Source: Chloroflexota bacterium (GTDB lineage Bacteria > Chloroflexota > UBA11872 > VXOZ01). From it: a stretch of 64,000 nucleotides of DNA. Position numbers and translations under genes: made by a program. The notes below the pieces were generated by a model, which was not told the DNA's origin, did not search any database, and saw nothing but the letters and a program-made list of their open reading frames with translations. Shown here piece by piece: positions 1 through 8,990 of the stretch (positions are counted from its first letter, which is position 1; each line of letters begins with the position of its first letter). The stretch spans positions 1-64,000 of the forward strand of contig JAPPLM010000056.1 of NCBI GenBank assembly GCA_028874195.1. The letters are read 5' to 3'.

Positions 1-76
1 CGGTCACCAGCCCTTGACAGCCAAGACAGTTTCTGAGCTTGTCGAAGGGTGGACGCAGCAGCTTCACTTCCTGGGG

Positions 77-1672
77 CTAATCCGTATTCAAACGGCGTCC
101 GATTAACGGCATCCGCTGCCACACCGTCCGCGCTTCCGGTACACCAAGGAGCAGCGCGGCAACAACGTAGACGCCAAGCAATACGACGCCGTAGAGGACA
201 AGGCGGACGATTGCGGGCGATTCGGTAAGGGGAATGAGCCACTGCAACGCGCCGCCCACGCCTGCCGCGAGCAACGTGCAAAGAATCAGCGAAGGCATAC
301 CACCAAGAAACCGGAAATCCGGCACCCGCCGCGCCAGCAGCACCCACAGCCACACGGCCTCCAGCAAGACGGCAAGCGAGATGCCCAGCGCCAGGCCGCC
401 CTGCGCCAGCGGACGCATGAGCAGGTAAGCGAGCACGATGCCAAGTCCCATGCTCACGATGGCGATCAACACCGGCGTGCGTGTGTCCTTGAGGGCAAAG
501 AAGCCCCGGTTCAGCACTTCCACCGCGCCGTGGCCGGCGAGGCCGAGACCAAAGAACAGCAGCGCCCAGGCGGTGAGTTCAGTGGACGTGGCGTCGAATT
601 CGCCGCGCTCGAACAGCGCGGCAACGACGAGGGGCGCAAAGAGCATCAGTCCCGCCGCTGCCGGCAGCAGGAAGAAGAGCACCGTGCGGATGGCCGTGGT
701 AAGCTGACCGGCCAGCTCCGGCGTGGGGCCGTCCACGGCAGCCGCCGCAAACTGCGGAAACCACGCCCGCGCCACCGACATGCCGAACACCCCCAACGGC
801 AGCATCATCACGATCCAGGCGTAGTTCATTGCCGCCACCATTTCCTTGCCTAGCGTGGAAGCCATGGTGACCATGATGAAGATAAGGGAGAGATGGACGA
901 CAACGAGCCCCGCCATGCGCGGCACGGTGAGTTGGATCAAGCGCTTCAATGCCGGCAACTCGACGTTGAGTAGCGGCCGGTAGCCCGGACCCAAGGCGCG
1001 AAAGGCGGGAATCTGGACGAGGAAATGCAGAGCCGCGCCGATTACAACTCCCGCCGCCACACCGAGGATGCCCCACCACAGCGCCAGCACAATCGCGCCT
1101 ATGACGATTGCGAGGTTGTACAGCAAGGGGGAAAAGGAGGGCAACAGGAAGTGCTGCCGAGCGTGGAGGGTCGCCGTCAGCACTTCGCTGGCGGCAAGTA
1201 ACAGAGGCGAGAACGCGACAATGCCCAGGAGCATAACGGTGAGTCTCTGCCCTTCGCTGTCAAACCCTGGCGCAATGAGCGGAACAAGCCACGGGGCGAG
1301 CAGAATGATTACCGCGACAAAGAAGGCGAGAGCGATGATAACGGCATTGAGTACCGAGCTGGTAAAGGCACGCGTAGCGACGGGATCATCGCGCGCCAGC
1401 GCCTCGCGATAGAGCGGTATGTACGCGGAACTCAACGCGCCGCCCGCAAAAAGCAGGAATGCTAGGTCCGGCAACCGAAATGCCGCCACATAGGCGGCAA
1501 GTTCATCGGAAGTCCCGAAACGCGCGCTAATGGCAACCTCTCGCCCCAAGCCCAACACCCGCGAGAGCACATAGCTCACCATCAGGATGGTCGCGCCGCC
1601 GGCCACGGTGCTGCGACCGGTCCGCAGCCACGCAAACCTGCCGGAAGAATTCGCGCTATCGGAATCTGACAT
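77..1672 (-). CDS. murJ: Lipid II flippase MurJ
   Basis: This 531-residue polytopic membrane protein of the MurJ/MviN family is expected to flip lipid-linked peptidoglycan precursors across the cytoplasmic membrane. The N-terminus after a short polar leader reads SYVLSRVLGLGREVAISARFG, then FLLFAGGALSSAYIPLY, both typical of MurJ. Hydrophobic segments continue to the C-terminus, consistent with about 14 helices, and the length matches the family. The ATG at 1672 gives the polar leader MSDSDSANS. The gene stands alone: the next gene on this strand ends at 2081, some 400 nt upstream. Family assignment is confident; flippase activity is inferred from the family. Confidence 0.95.
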   Translation of the reverse strand: MSDSDSANSSGRFAWLRTGRSTVAGGATILMVSYVLSRVLGLGREVAISARFGTSDELAAYVAAFRLPDLAFLLFAGGALSSAYIPLYREALARDDPVATRAFTSSVLNAVIIALAFFVAVIILLAPWLVPLIAPGFDSEGQRLTVMLLGIVAFSPLLLAASEVLTATLHARQHFLLPSFSPLLYNLAIVIGAIVLALWWGILGVAAGVVIGAALHFLVQIPAFRALGPGYRPLLNVELPALKRLIQLTVPRMAGLVVVHLSLIFIMVTMASTLGKEMVAAMNYAWIVMMLPLGVFGMSVARAWFPQFAAAAVDGPTPELAGQLTTAIRTVLFFLLPAAAGLMLFAPLVVAALFERGEFDATSTELTAWALLFFGLGLAGHGAVEVLNRGFFALKDTRTPVLIAIVSMGLGIVLAYLLMRPLAQGGLALGISLAVLLEAVWLWVLLARRVPDFRFLGGMPSLILCTLLAAGVGGALQWLIPLTESPAIVRLVLYGVVLLGVYVVAALLLGVPEARTVWQRMPLIGRRLNTD

Positions 1673-2080
1673 GATCTAACCGGAAGCGAAAGAAAAAATC
1701 GCGGAAAGTAGAACGGCAAAGACCTAGAAATCACTACGAAAAGCATAACCCGTTCGCCCAGAGCCTGTCGAAGGGTGAACGGATACCGGCGGTAACAGAT
1801 CGCATCCGGCGTTCCCGCGGACTCCAAGCCTTTCATTGAGGACGTATCGGAAGGAAGCGGTTTGGGAGGTTGGTGAAACTGGGCAGTCCCTAGTCCGCTC
1901 TTGACGGTGCATTTAGGGACGAATCTCACTGCTCGAAGGCTCATTTTAAGAAGATCAAGGAATGCACCTAATGTGCCTTAGGGCCGACAAAGTCCAGGTT
2001 TGCCCGTTGTGGCTGTGTAGTCGCGACCGGCCCGAGCGGTAGTGCCGCCTAGAGCGAGGAGACGGAAAGAGAGGATAGCG
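1673..2080. other. Intergenic region upstream of murJ
   Basis: About 400 nt without a convincing gene. It should contain the murJ promoter, but I see no strong -35/-10 pair. It carries one copy of a short dispersed word (GAGCCTGTCGAAGGGTGAAC at 1761-1780) that recurs as GAGCTTGTCGAAGGGT at 35-50 and in reverse near 3650-3665. Short ORFs here have no recognisable domain. Confidence 0.5.
1761..1780. repeat. Short dispersed repeat with GTCGAAGGGT core
   Basis: GAGCCTGTCGAAGGGTGAAC occurs here. A near copy, GAGCTTGTCGAAGGGT, lies at 35-50, and the reverse complement core GTTCACCCTTCGAC lies at 3650-3663. This word is a common bacterial intergenic repeat fragment. It has no obvious hairpin of its own in these copies. 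Confidence 0.4.
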
Positions 2081-2908
2081 CTAAGGCCAGTGACTGGCGT
2101 GCATCAAAAGGTGATCGAACCGAGGATTGCCCCGCAAAGGGTCAAATACCTGAGAGGTCAAGAGGAAGAGGAGGGTCTTACCAAGATCAACGCTTGGCTC
2201 CCTTTCACTCAAAGAGGCTTCTAAATGCTGAAAAGCGCCGTCAAGATCGCCCTTCTCCAGACAACGTTTTGCCTTCCGGTAATGCATCAGGAAGTCTTCA
2301 CCGCCCCCGGCAAGACTGTCTTGCAGCGCCTGCTCAACCTCAACGTCACCGGCCATGGGATCGAGTGTGCCCTTCAGGTCTCCGTAGGCGCGTTGCGCAA
2401 GCGCACTGAAACGGGGATCCTTGCGCGCAGGGTCATACGTATCCGTGCTTAAGACAAGCAGGAGGGTTTCACCATGATCGAATTTGCCGACGACGGTCGT
2501 AGGATCTTTCAGGGATACGTCGAGATGCTCCAACGCTTCGCTTATGTCGCCGCACCCTACCAGGAACTTCGCCTGTTGGTAATTCAACATGAAGCTCCTG
2601 CCGTGCGCCACAAGTCCGGCGCGCACCGCCGACGCGGCCTCGTCATGCCTGCCCAGTGACTCCAAGACTCCAGCCAGATTGCTACAGGCGTTTGCAAGTA
2701 CCACGTCGCGTTCTTCTGGAGACGTTTTCGGCTTCGCATGCGCTCTACGCAAATCTACCGCTGCCTGTAGGTGCGTTAGCGCACGCTCGTAATCGCGTAT
2801 AGCGTTGTAGGCCAAGCCAAGTTCGTGGTGAATGTCGTCATTCGGCCCGCGTGAAGCAAGTTCTCGTTCCAAGCGGGGGAATGATTTCGTCATAGCGGCC
2901 TTCGGCAT
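2081..2908 (-). CDS. TPR-repeat protein, 3' part of a frameshifted HAAS-TPR gene
   Basis: Residues from about 12 onward (RLERELASRGPNDDIHHELG, then LAYNAIRDYERALTHLQAAV) form tetratricopeptide repeats. Further TPR-like helices follow (LGRHDEAASAVRAGLVAHG; KGDLDGAFQHLEASLSE). The first dozen residues are probably not native. The preceding gene, in another reading frame, ends with AEGRYDEIIP, which is the missing first helix of the first TPR. Removing one base from the five-G run at 2875-2879 (plus strand) joins the frames as AEGRYDEIIP-RLERELASRG and yields one protein of about 390 residues. TPRs mediate protein-protein contacts; no enzymatic motif is seen. It may be a pseudogene, an assembly indel, or slippage-dependent. 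Confidence 0.7.
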   Translation of the reverse strand: MPKAAMTKSFPRLERELASRGPNDDIHHELGLAYNAIRDYERALTHLQAAVDLRRAHAKPKTSPEERDVVLANACSNLAGVLESLGRHDEAASAVRAGLVAHGRSFMLNYQQAKFLVGCGDISEALEHLDVSLKDPTTVVGKFDHGETLLLVLSTDTYDPARKDPRFSALAQRAYGDLKGTLDPMAGDVEVEQALQDSLAGGGEDFLMHYRKAKRCLEKGDLDGAFQHLEASLSEREPSVDLGKTLLFLLTSQVFDPLRGNPRFDHLLMHASHWP

Positions 2909-3257
2909 ATTGATGGGGATACTTGCTGGTATGCGTCCAGATCATGAACTTCGGCCGGAATTGGATGTGACCTAGTTCAGGCAGCCACCAACTGAGTTTG
3001 GAGTAGAGATAGCGCAGCACCCACATCTTGCCAAAGTGGGCGCGAAGCAGGCCGCGGTTGAGTTCCGCAGCGTCGCCAAGCGACGCCACGGCTTCCCGCT
3101 CTGCACGCTTGCGCTCACTGCCCTGCGCTACCTTTTGCTCTATCGCGTCTTCCAGGTGCGCGCGCAGTTCGTCTCTGGCCTCACCGCGTTTTCGGAACGG
3201 CAGTCCCGCCACGGCTTTACGGAGAAACCGTTCCGTTTCCGGCGTCAAGCGCGCCAT
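2838..3257 (-). CDS. HAAS-domain protein, 5' part of a frameshifted HAAS-TPR gene
   Basis: The first 75 residues (ETERFLRKAVAGLPFRKRGE, ARDELRAHLEDAIEQKVAQG, then EAVASLGDAAELNRGLLRAH) match the HAAS/DUF1700-like helical domain that accompanies PadR regulators. A linker with a hydrophobic stretch (MWVLRYLYSKLSWWLPELG) follows. The frame ends soon after AEGRYDEII, which is the beginning of a TPR continued in the next frame. The gene overlaps the 3' end of padR (3217-3558) by about 40 nt, the usual PadR-HAAS operon arrangement. The terminal residues PLGTRTCFTRAE are probably out-of-frame noise. Confidence 0.7.
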   Translation of the reverse strand: MARLTPETERFLRKAVAGLPFRKRGEARDELRAHLEDAIEQKVAQGSERKRAEREAVASLGDAAELNRGLLRAHFGKMWVLRYLYSKLSWWLPELGHIQFRPKFMIWTHTSKYPHQYAEGRYDEIIPPLGTRTCFTRAE

Positions 3258-3558
3258 TGATAGCCTCCACCAGTGTGTGCCAGTGCTCGCGGCGTTCGGC
3301 CAGCGCCTTGCGGCCCCGCGCCGTCAGGCGATAGTAGCGGCGGCGCGGTCCGCGCGGGCTGTCTTGCCAGAAGGTCTCTACCAACTCTTCCGCCTCCAGG
3401 CGATGCAGCGCGGGGTAGAGCGTGCCCTCTTTGAACGTGAGCACGCCGTTGGTGCGCTCGCGCAGCGCCTCCGCAAGCTCAAACCCATACATCGGCCGCG
3501 CTGCCAGCAGGTCGAGCAGCAACAGGCTGGCCGTGCCTTTGCGTAATTCGCGTAACAT
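3217..3558 (-). CDS. PadR-family transcriptional regulator
   Basis: A winged-helix repressor of the PadR family. The start at 3558 gives MLRELRKGTASLLLLDLLAA, the canonical beginning, in preference to the ATG nine codons upstream. It continues with the HTH helices (RPMYGFELAEALRERTNGVL), the conserved FKEGTLYPALHRLEAEELV and the wing sequence GPRRRYYRLTARGRKALAER. The length of about 113 residues is normal. It overlaps the HAAS-domain gene, suggesting that this regulator controls its own operon in response to an unknown signal. Confidence 0.9.
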   Translation of the reverse strand: MLRELRKGTASLLLLDLLAARPMYGFELAEALRERTNGVLTFKEGTLYPALHRLEAEELVETFWQDSPRGPRRRYYRLTARGRKALAERREHWHTLVEAINGALDAGNGTVSP

Positions 3559-3563
3559 GTATA

Positions 3564-3574
3564 TAGAATATCTA
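3564..3574. promoter_or_regulatory. Possible PadR operator / promoter element
   Basis: TAGAATATCTA is an imperfect dyad (TAGA/TCTA arms) in an AT-rich patch directly upstream of the padR start. PadR proteins typically autoregulate by binding AT-rich dyads over their own promoter. Position is the main support; the site is short and could be chance. Confidence 0.3.
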
Positions 3575-3934
3575 GGTAGCGGCAAGAGTGCAAGACCTTC
3601 GAGGAAGTTTTCGCACAGGTTCTTCGGTCACATGCCCAGGGACACAGCCCGTTCACCCTTCGACTGGTTAGGGACAGCATGAATCAAGGCCTGCCCCGCA
3701 AGAGATTCGGGGCAGGAATCCAGAATATGCGCAACGAAGGTAGAAGCCGCGCCCCCGTACGAGGGCGAGCTTGCGCGGGAATGACAGGATTGACTACGAT
3801 TCATTTGCACAGTAATGACGGCGCACCAACGCAAGAACGCGATCAAGCCCGAATCTACTCATACCGCAAATAAACCTATATGCGAACGGTAGCCTATTCT
3901 TGAGACTCGAGGCAGCGCTGAGAGGAGCAGGACG
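3575..3934. other. Divergent intergenic region with repeat remnants
   Basis: This gap separates padR (minus) from the solute-binding protein (plus). Between 3715 and 3788 lies an expanded copy of the dRS3-like element: the left half (GGCAGGAATCCAG) and the right half (GCGCGGGAATGACAGG) are separated by about 45 nt. The reverse word GTTCACCCTTCGAC sits at 3650-3663. A ribosome-binding sequence GAGAGGAG precedes the 3935 start. No gene seen. Confidence 0.5.
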
Positions 3935-5254
3935 ATGCTTGGACGCAGAGCTTTGATGGCGAGTGCGGCCGCGCTGGCAGGTGGGTGCGGGCCTTTCGGA
4001 TCTTCCATGACGGTCCCGAGCCGGCCACAAGCAACCGCACTGACTTGGCACACGCTTGGTTTACCCGATCTCCTTGACCTGGGTGGAAGCCTTGAGGGTC
4101 ACAAGCAGAGAATCCAAGAGATAGTGGTTGCATTGGAGGAAGATGGAGAAAATCCCAATGGCCCGGCACGCGGAAGCTACACACTGACGGCGCGCATACC
4201 AGAGTATCCGGAGGAATTTTCAGAATCGACTTCCTTTAGCTTTGATGAGCTTGCAGAGTGGTTGGGCGGCCTTGAAGCGGATCTCTTCAGTGTGGATTCT
4301 TGGACGGCCCGAATCTTGGGGGAACGGGGCGTGATACTGCCCTTGGACCGGTTCATTGCCAATGATGAGCCGAAGTTTAGCCAGGAGTTTTACCCTTACG
4401 CGCTTGATCAGTTCCGGGAAGATGGCAAGCTCTACGCCTTGCCGATAAACGTGGATCCGCAATTGCTGCACTACGATGCTGCCTACTTTGCAGAGCAGGG
4501 GGTGCGGCCGGTGGACGAGAGTTGGGACTGGGACGACCTGGTGGAGAGTGCGGAGAGGCTGACACGGCGCGGTGAAGATGGCACCGTGACGCGCTGGGGG
4601 CTCATGCCGCAACTGAATGGTCTTTGGTGGGCGCTGTGGCAGAACGAAGCGGAACTGGCTGACCCGATAACGGGGCGGTGCCGCTTGCAGGATGCCACTG
4701 CCGGCGAAGCCCTCCAGTTCTGCCGCGACCTGCTGCACGAGCATCGCGTCGCTCCACCTGTAGGAGGCAACGACGTGTGGAGTGTATTCTCAGCGCCAGA
4801 TATATTGTCTACACCACGGGATTCGTTGCCAGCGATGATCTTTAGTCGGCACAATGTGTCGCCCCGCCCCGCTTACCGCTGGGCGGCCTTGCCTCGGGGC
4901 AGAGTGCGCAGCGTGCCGGTGGCTGCCGGCATGGGCCTCGCCATTGCCGCGCAGACAGAGCACACAGAGAAGGCGTATACGGCGTTGAAGGGTCTCCTCC
5001 AAACCCTGCAACGGTTTGTCGCCGTGCCTGCGCAGAAGGAAGCGGTCGCGCGTCTGGGGGAAATTCACCCAAGCCTGCTGCCGGAGGAGGTGACGGCGGT
5101 GCAGCGATCTTTGGAACATGGGCGCGCGATACCAGAAGACCTGCAGGCCTGGGCCGCTATGCACGACATCGTCGATGGTCTCGCGCGCGGTGACGAGGTG
5201 TCAGCCGTCGTCACCTCGGCCTGTACTACATTAGAGCGGGCTGTTCTGCGGTAG
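3935..5254 (+). CDS. Extracellular solute-binding lipoprotein (sugar ABC type)
   Basis: 439 residues resembling family 1 extracellular solute-binding proteins, which capture sugars for ABC importers. The N-terminus has two arginines, a hydrophobic stretch and a lipobox-like LAGGC with cysteine at 18. Body motifs include FSFDELAEWLGGLEADLFSV, a signature-like LYALPINVDPQLLHYDAAYF and DESWDWDDLVESAERLTR, all typical of the family. The tail has no extra domain. No permease or ATPase gene is adjacent, so the transporter must lie elsewhere or the protein has another role. Substrate unknown. Confidence 0.8.
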   Translation: MLGRRALMASAAALAGGCGPFGSSMTVPSRPQATALTWHTLGLPDLLDLGGSLEGHKQRIQEIVVALEEDGENPNGPARGSYTLTARIPEYPEEFSESTSFSFDELAEWLGGLEADLFSVDSWTARILGERGVILPLDRFIANDEPKFSQEFYPYALDQFREDGKLYALPINVDPQLLHYDAAYFAEQGVRPVDESWDWDDLVESAERLTRRGEDGTVTRWGLMPQLNGLWWALWQNEAELADPITGRCRLQDATAGEALQFCRDLLHEHRVAPPVGGNDVWSVFSAPDILSTPRDSLPAMIFSRHNVSPRPAYRWAALPRGRVRSVPVAAGMGLAIAAQTEHTEKAYTALKGLLQTLQRFVAVPAQKEAVARLGEIHPSLLPEEVTAVQRSLEHGRAIPEDLQAWAAMHDIVDGLARGDEVSAVVTSACTTLERAVLR

Positions 5255-5372
5255 ATAGAAAGTGAAATACTTCATCATTGCAAGTTTAGCAACATCTTCG
5301 AGCGCTTATAGATGCTTTTTAGACCCAAGAGCGTCGGCACGCGATCGCGTGGCTAGGAAGTCTGTATCCCTG

Positions 5373-5401
5373 TTTCGCATTCGAACGCCGTGCCGTATAA
5401 T
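5373..5401 (+). promoter_or_regulatory. Predicted guaB promoter
   Basis: A perfect -10 hexamer TATAAT lies at 5396-5401. The best -35 at 17-nt spacing is TTTCGC (5373-5378), a weak match. The start codon of guaB lies 57 nt further on, preceded by AGAGGAGG at 5443-5450. The gap after the upstream gene supports independent transcription of guaB. Confidence 0.5.
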
Positions 5402-5458
5402 GGGGGCAAGAGGACACAGCGAGCGTGAGCGTTTACTGCACCAGAGGAGGGACTGCCG

Positions 5459-7000
5459 GTGATACGGAATGATACCGCCGGGAGCGAGGGCATAGACACC
5501 ACTCTTGAGCCCCAAGCTCCGACCAGCGACCCCGTGTCCAATGCTAAGATGCTAAAGCACGGCCTAACCTTTGACGACGTTGTACTCATTCCCGACTATT
5601 CCGCTGTTCTGCCCAAAGACGCCGATACCCGCACGTGGCTGACTCCGTCCATCGCCCTCAATATCCCGCTCATCTCCGCCGCCATGGATACCGTGACCGA
5701 AGCGCGCCTGGCAATTGCCCTGGCGCGGGAAGGCGGCATTGGCGTCATTCACCGCAACTTGGAAATTGACGTGCAGGCTGCCGAGGTTGACAAGGTCAAA
5801 CGCTCGGAAGCCGGTATGATTGTGGACCCCATCACCCTGGGTCCCAATGCCACGGTGCGCCAGGCCGTGGACCTGATGGAACGCTACCATATCTCCGGCG
5901 TGCCCATCACCGAGAACGGCAAACTGGTGGGCATTCTCACCAACCGCGACATCCGCTTCGAAGAGAATCTCGACCAGCCGGTGCAGAACGTGATGACCAA
6001 AGAGGGTCTTATCACGGTTCCTGTTGGCACCACGCTGGAAGAGGCCAAGGATGTACTGCGCCGCCACCGCATCGAAAAAGTGCCGGTAGTTGACGGCAAC
6101 TTCATGCTCAAGGGCCTTATAACTGTTAAGGATATTGCCAAGAAGATCCAGTTTCCGTTGGCGACCAAGGACGAAAAAGGACGCCTGCGCGTGGGCGCGG
6201 CCGTCGGCACGAACGTCGAGGGCGTCAAGCGCGCGCAAGAGGTCGTTGAGGCGGGCGTTGACGTGCTGGTGCTCGATAGCGCTCACGGCCACTCGGCCGG
6301 CGTAATTGAGACGCTGCGCAAGTTCAAGACGTTGTTCGACGTGCCGGTGATCGCCGGTAACATCGCCACCGCAGCCGCGGCGGAAGACCTCATCAAGGCC
6401 GGCGCCGATGCGGTGAAAGTCGGCGTGGGGCCCGCTTCCATTTGCACGACGCGAGTCGTGACCGGTACCGGCGTGCCGCAGATTACGGCAATTGCCGACG
6501 TGACCGCCGTTGCCTCCCAGTACGGCATCCCCGTCATTGCCGACGGCGGCATTCAATACGCGGGCGACGTGGCCAAGGCCATCGCCGCCGGCGCGGACTC
6601 GGTCATGATCGGCTCCCTTTTCGCGGGTGTTGAAGAGAGTCCGGGCGAGGTGGTGCTCTACCAGGGCGAGCAGTTCAAGGAGTACCGCGGCATGGGCTCG
6701 CTGGGCGCCATGAAGGCGCGTACCGCCAGCCGCGACCGCTACTTCCAGGACTACATCGGCGAGGAAGCCAAGCTCGTGCCGGAAGGCATCGAGGGCCGCG
6801 TGCAGTACAAGGGCCCGCTCTCAGCCATGGTGATCCAACTCGTCGGCGGCCTCCGCCAGGCCATGGGCTACTGCGGCAATGCCACTATCCAGGAGATGAA
6901 GGAACACGCGCGCTTCGTCCGCATGACCGCCTCCGGCCTCCGCGAAGCCCACCCCCACGACGTGATCCTGACCAAGGAAGCGCCGAACTACTCGCGGTAA
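5459..7000 (+). CDS. guaB: Inosine-5'-monophosphate dehydrogenase
   Basis: IMPDH oxidises IMP to XMP with NAD, the committed step of GTP synthesis. The GTG start at 5459 follows AGAGGAGG by 8 nt. It adds about 30 residues before the usual beginning [20 protein letters not shown]. The TIM barrel is interrupted by a pair of CBS domains (roughly 120-230; [20 protein letters not shown] and [19 protein letters not shown]). The active-site loop [17 protein letters not shown] places the catalytic cysteine at about 329. The flap region [20 protein letters not shown] is intact. Length 513 is normal. It is monocistronic here. Confidence 0.98.
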   Translation: MIRNDTAGSEGIDTTLEPQAPTSDPVSNAKMLKHGLTFDDVVLIPDYSAVLPKDADTRTWLTPSIALNIPLISAAMDTVTEARLAIALAREGGIGVIHRNLEIDVQAAEVDKVKRSEAGMIVDPITLGPNATVRQAVDLMERYHISGVPITENGKLVGILTNRDIRFEENLDQPVQNVMTKEGLITVPVGTTLEEAKDVLRRHRIEKVPVVDGNFMLKGLITVKDIAKKIQFPLATKDEKGRLRVGAAVGTNVEGVKRAQEVVEAGVDVLVLDSAHGHSAGVIETLRKFKTLFDVPVIAGNIATAAAAEDLIKAGADAVKVGVGPASICTTRVVTGTGVPQITAIADVTAVASQYGIPVIADGGIQYAGDVAKAIAAGADSVMIGSLFAGVEESPGEVVLYQGEQFKEYRGMGSLGAMKARTASRDRYFQDYIGEEAKLVPEGIEGRVQYKGPLSAMVIQLVGGLRQAMGYCGNATIQEMKEHARFVRMTASGLREAHPHDVILTKEAPNYSR

Positions 7001-7026
7001 TTGGCAAGATTGCTTCTTTTGGATAG

Positions 7027-7059
7027 GTCGATCTCTTACTTGGGTAGGCTGATCTCTTA
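7027..7059 (+). repeat. Direct repeats GATCTCTTA upstream of the R-M cassette
   Basis: GTCGATCTCTTA (7027-7038) and CTGATCTCTTA (7049-7059) are tandem near copies just before the methyltransferase start at 7076. A third copy, CTGATCTCTTA, lies at 8991-9001, immediately after the endonuclease reading frame. They could be cassette borders from insertion or recombination, or regulator-binding sites for R-M expression control. Confidence 0.5.
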
Positions 7060-7075
7060 ATGGGAACTTGACCAA

Positions 7076-8395
7076 ATGAGTGTCCAGGGTGTATTGGAAC
7101 TTGATGAGAAATCCTTCCGCGACCCCGCGTTTACTTCAAACCGTGAGGCGCCTGTCCATCGGTGGGTTCCCTGGATCGCAGGATATTCAAAGCATTTCGT
7201 TGCAGACGCAATCGCTCGCTACGCGAATTCGCGTAGTATCGTCCTCGATCCGTTTGCAGGTGTTGGAACCACGCTTATTGAAGCGGATCTCGCAGGGCAT
7301 GAAGTCATTGGCTTTGAGATAAATCCCTATGCCGCTTTCGCCGCGCAGACGAAGCTGAACGCACATCGCGTAAGCCCTGACTGTTTACGTAAAGCTGTGC
7401 AAGGATTTGGCACGTTCATGCGGAGTGCTCTCCGCAAGGGCAGAATGCCACACTCGAAACCCCCTCAGGGTTTTCGCACGCGCTCCCCGTTTTACAGTCC
7501 TAGAGTTCAGCATAAAGTGCTCTTGGCGCTAGATTTCATTGGCGAACAAGACACTCCAATTGCAGACCTCTTCCGGCTCGCGTTCGCTGCTTCTATGGTT
7601 GAATATTCCAACTATTCGTACGAACCAAGTCTAGGCCGCAAGGTGACCGTGGGACGTCCAGAGGTAGAAGACTTTCAAGTTACGGAATTGCTCGCCAAGA
7701 GAGTGTCGCAGATGGCAGATGACGTTGATTGGTATCGTCACACAAGACTGCCTGGTAAGCGACGAGATGGTCGCATTATCGAAGAGTCTTTCTTCGATGG
7801 ATACCAGCAGATTGAAGAGCATAGCGTAGACCTGCTAATCACTTCGCCTCCCTATCTAAATAACTATCATTACAACCGAAACACCCGTCCCCATCTGTAT
7901 TGGTTGGGCTATTGCAGTTCTCCGCAGGACTTTAAGCGCTTGGAGAAACTGAACTTTGGCACCTACTGGCAGAACGCCCGAGATCAGGAATATATCGAAC
8001 TCGATCCATCGATTGAGGATGTTGAAATTCGCCAGACGATTGAGTCGGTTAGGCAGAAGAACCCTGAGAAAGGCATATATGGCGGAACTGGTTGGGCCAA
8101 CTATGCAGCGCATTACTTCAACGACTGTCTACGCTTTGTTAACGGCGCAAACTGGTGCCTCCGGTCTGGTGCGACCGCGTTAGTAGTGATTGGGAACAGT
8201 ATTCTGCAGGGCGTACCTGTTCCAACTGACCAATTCCTTGCAAGAATTGCAGAAGCAAGTGGTTTCAAAATCGTTGGCATCCACGTTCCAAGAGAGGCTA
8301 GAGTGGGAAGTAGTATCGTTGATTCTAGCGTGCGTGCGGGATCGGGTAATGGCCACGGACTTTACGAAGCAATTGTTGAAATGCGCCGACTATGA
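7076..8395 (+). CDS. DNA amino-methyltransferase of an R-M system
   Basis: A 439-residue S-adenosylmethionine-dependent DNA methyltransferase, of the N6-adenine or N4-cytosine class. The cofactor motif DPFAGVGTT is at residues 58-66 and the catalytic motif TSPPY at 256-260, so the order is cofactor motif, target region, catalytic motif. Base composition is visibly less GC-rich than the neighbours, suggesting horizontal acquisition. Its stop overlaps the ATG of the downstream restriction endonuclease (ATGA at 8392-8395), so the two are translationally coupled. It should protect the site cut by that enzyme. The modified base cannot be settled from sequence. Confidence 0.9.
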   Translation: MSVQGVLELDEKSFRDPAFTSNREAPVHRWVPWIAGYSKHFVADAIARYANSRSIVLDPFAGVGTTLIEADLAGHEVIGFEINPYAAFAAQTKLNAHRVSPDCLRKAVQGFGTFMRSALRKGRMPHSKPPQGFRTRSPFYSPRVQHKVLLALDFIGEQDTPIADLFRLAFAASMVEYSNYSYEPSLGRKVTVGRPEVEDFQVTELLAKRVSQMADDVDWYRHTRLPGKRRDGRIIEESFFDGYQQIEEHSVDLLITSPPYLNNYHYNRNTRPHLYWLGYCSSPQDFKRLEKLNFGTYWQNARDQEYIELDPSIEDVEIRQTIESVRQKNPEKGIYGGTGWANYAAHYFNDCLRFVNGANWCLRSGATALVVIGNSILQGVPVPTDQFLARIAEASGFKIVGIHVPREARVGSSIVDSSVRAGSGNGHGLYEAIVEMRRL

Positions 8396-8984
8396 CCGTA
8401 GAACTCTACGATCCCCTAACCTACGACAACCTGATGGCCGGAATGGTTCTGCAATTTGAGAAACAACCCTTGGAACCGCTGAAGTCCATTGAGATTGCAA
8501 GTGGGCCGGGCATTACTCTCTGTTCTATACCGGAAACTTACCTGTCTACGATTCGATAACAGGGAGCGAATCACCTATATATGTGGGCAAAGCTGTTCCT
8601 CCAGGATCTCGCAAAGGGGAGGACGTAGATGTAAGCAAGCCAGCATTGCGAGGCAGAATCAGAGAGCATGCTCGGTCCATTGGACAGGTTCGAAACCTTG
8701 ATGTGTTCGACTTCTCGTGCCGATATCTGATCGTAGTTCCCGTTTGGATCACGTTGGCCGAGCGTTTCTTGATAGATCACTACAAGCCAGTTTGGAACCT
8801 GTGTTTGGAAGGCTTTGGCGATCACGATCCAGGTAGTGGTCGGCGGAATAGCCAACGCAGTTGGTGGGACACGCTTCATCCTGGACGAAAGTGGGCTGAT
8901 AAGCTCGCTATTGGTAGAAAGTCCGATGACGCCGAGAAAATGGTGGCCGACTTCTTCTCTACGCTGTCCAATGAGCGCGTGTAG
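8392..8984 (+). pseudogene. Eco29kI-family GIY-YIG restriction endonuclease, frameshifted
   Basis: Starts with ATG overlapping the methyltransferase stop (MTVELYDPLTYDNLMAGMVL). The frame runs for 41 codons to GPGI, then diverges. One missing T after ATT at 8512-8514 would restore GPGIYSLFYTGNLPVYD, and the rest follows in the +2 frame: SPIYVGKAVPPGSRKGE, ALRGRIREHARSI, then the family hallmarks PVWNLCLEGFGDHDPGSGRR and WWDTLHPGRKWA. Restored length is about 197 residues, close to the Eco29kI family. The indel hits the GIY motif of the GIY-YIG active site, so the enzyme should be inactive if the deletion is real. A sequencing error is the alternative. Confidence 0.85.
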
Positions 8985-8990
8985 TTGGCT

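Noticed and set aside
5564-6556. Long minus-strand ORF (330 residues) opposite guaB
   Set aside because: Low-information, His/Gly-rich translation with no domain, fully inside the intact guaB; a shadow of GC-rich codon use.
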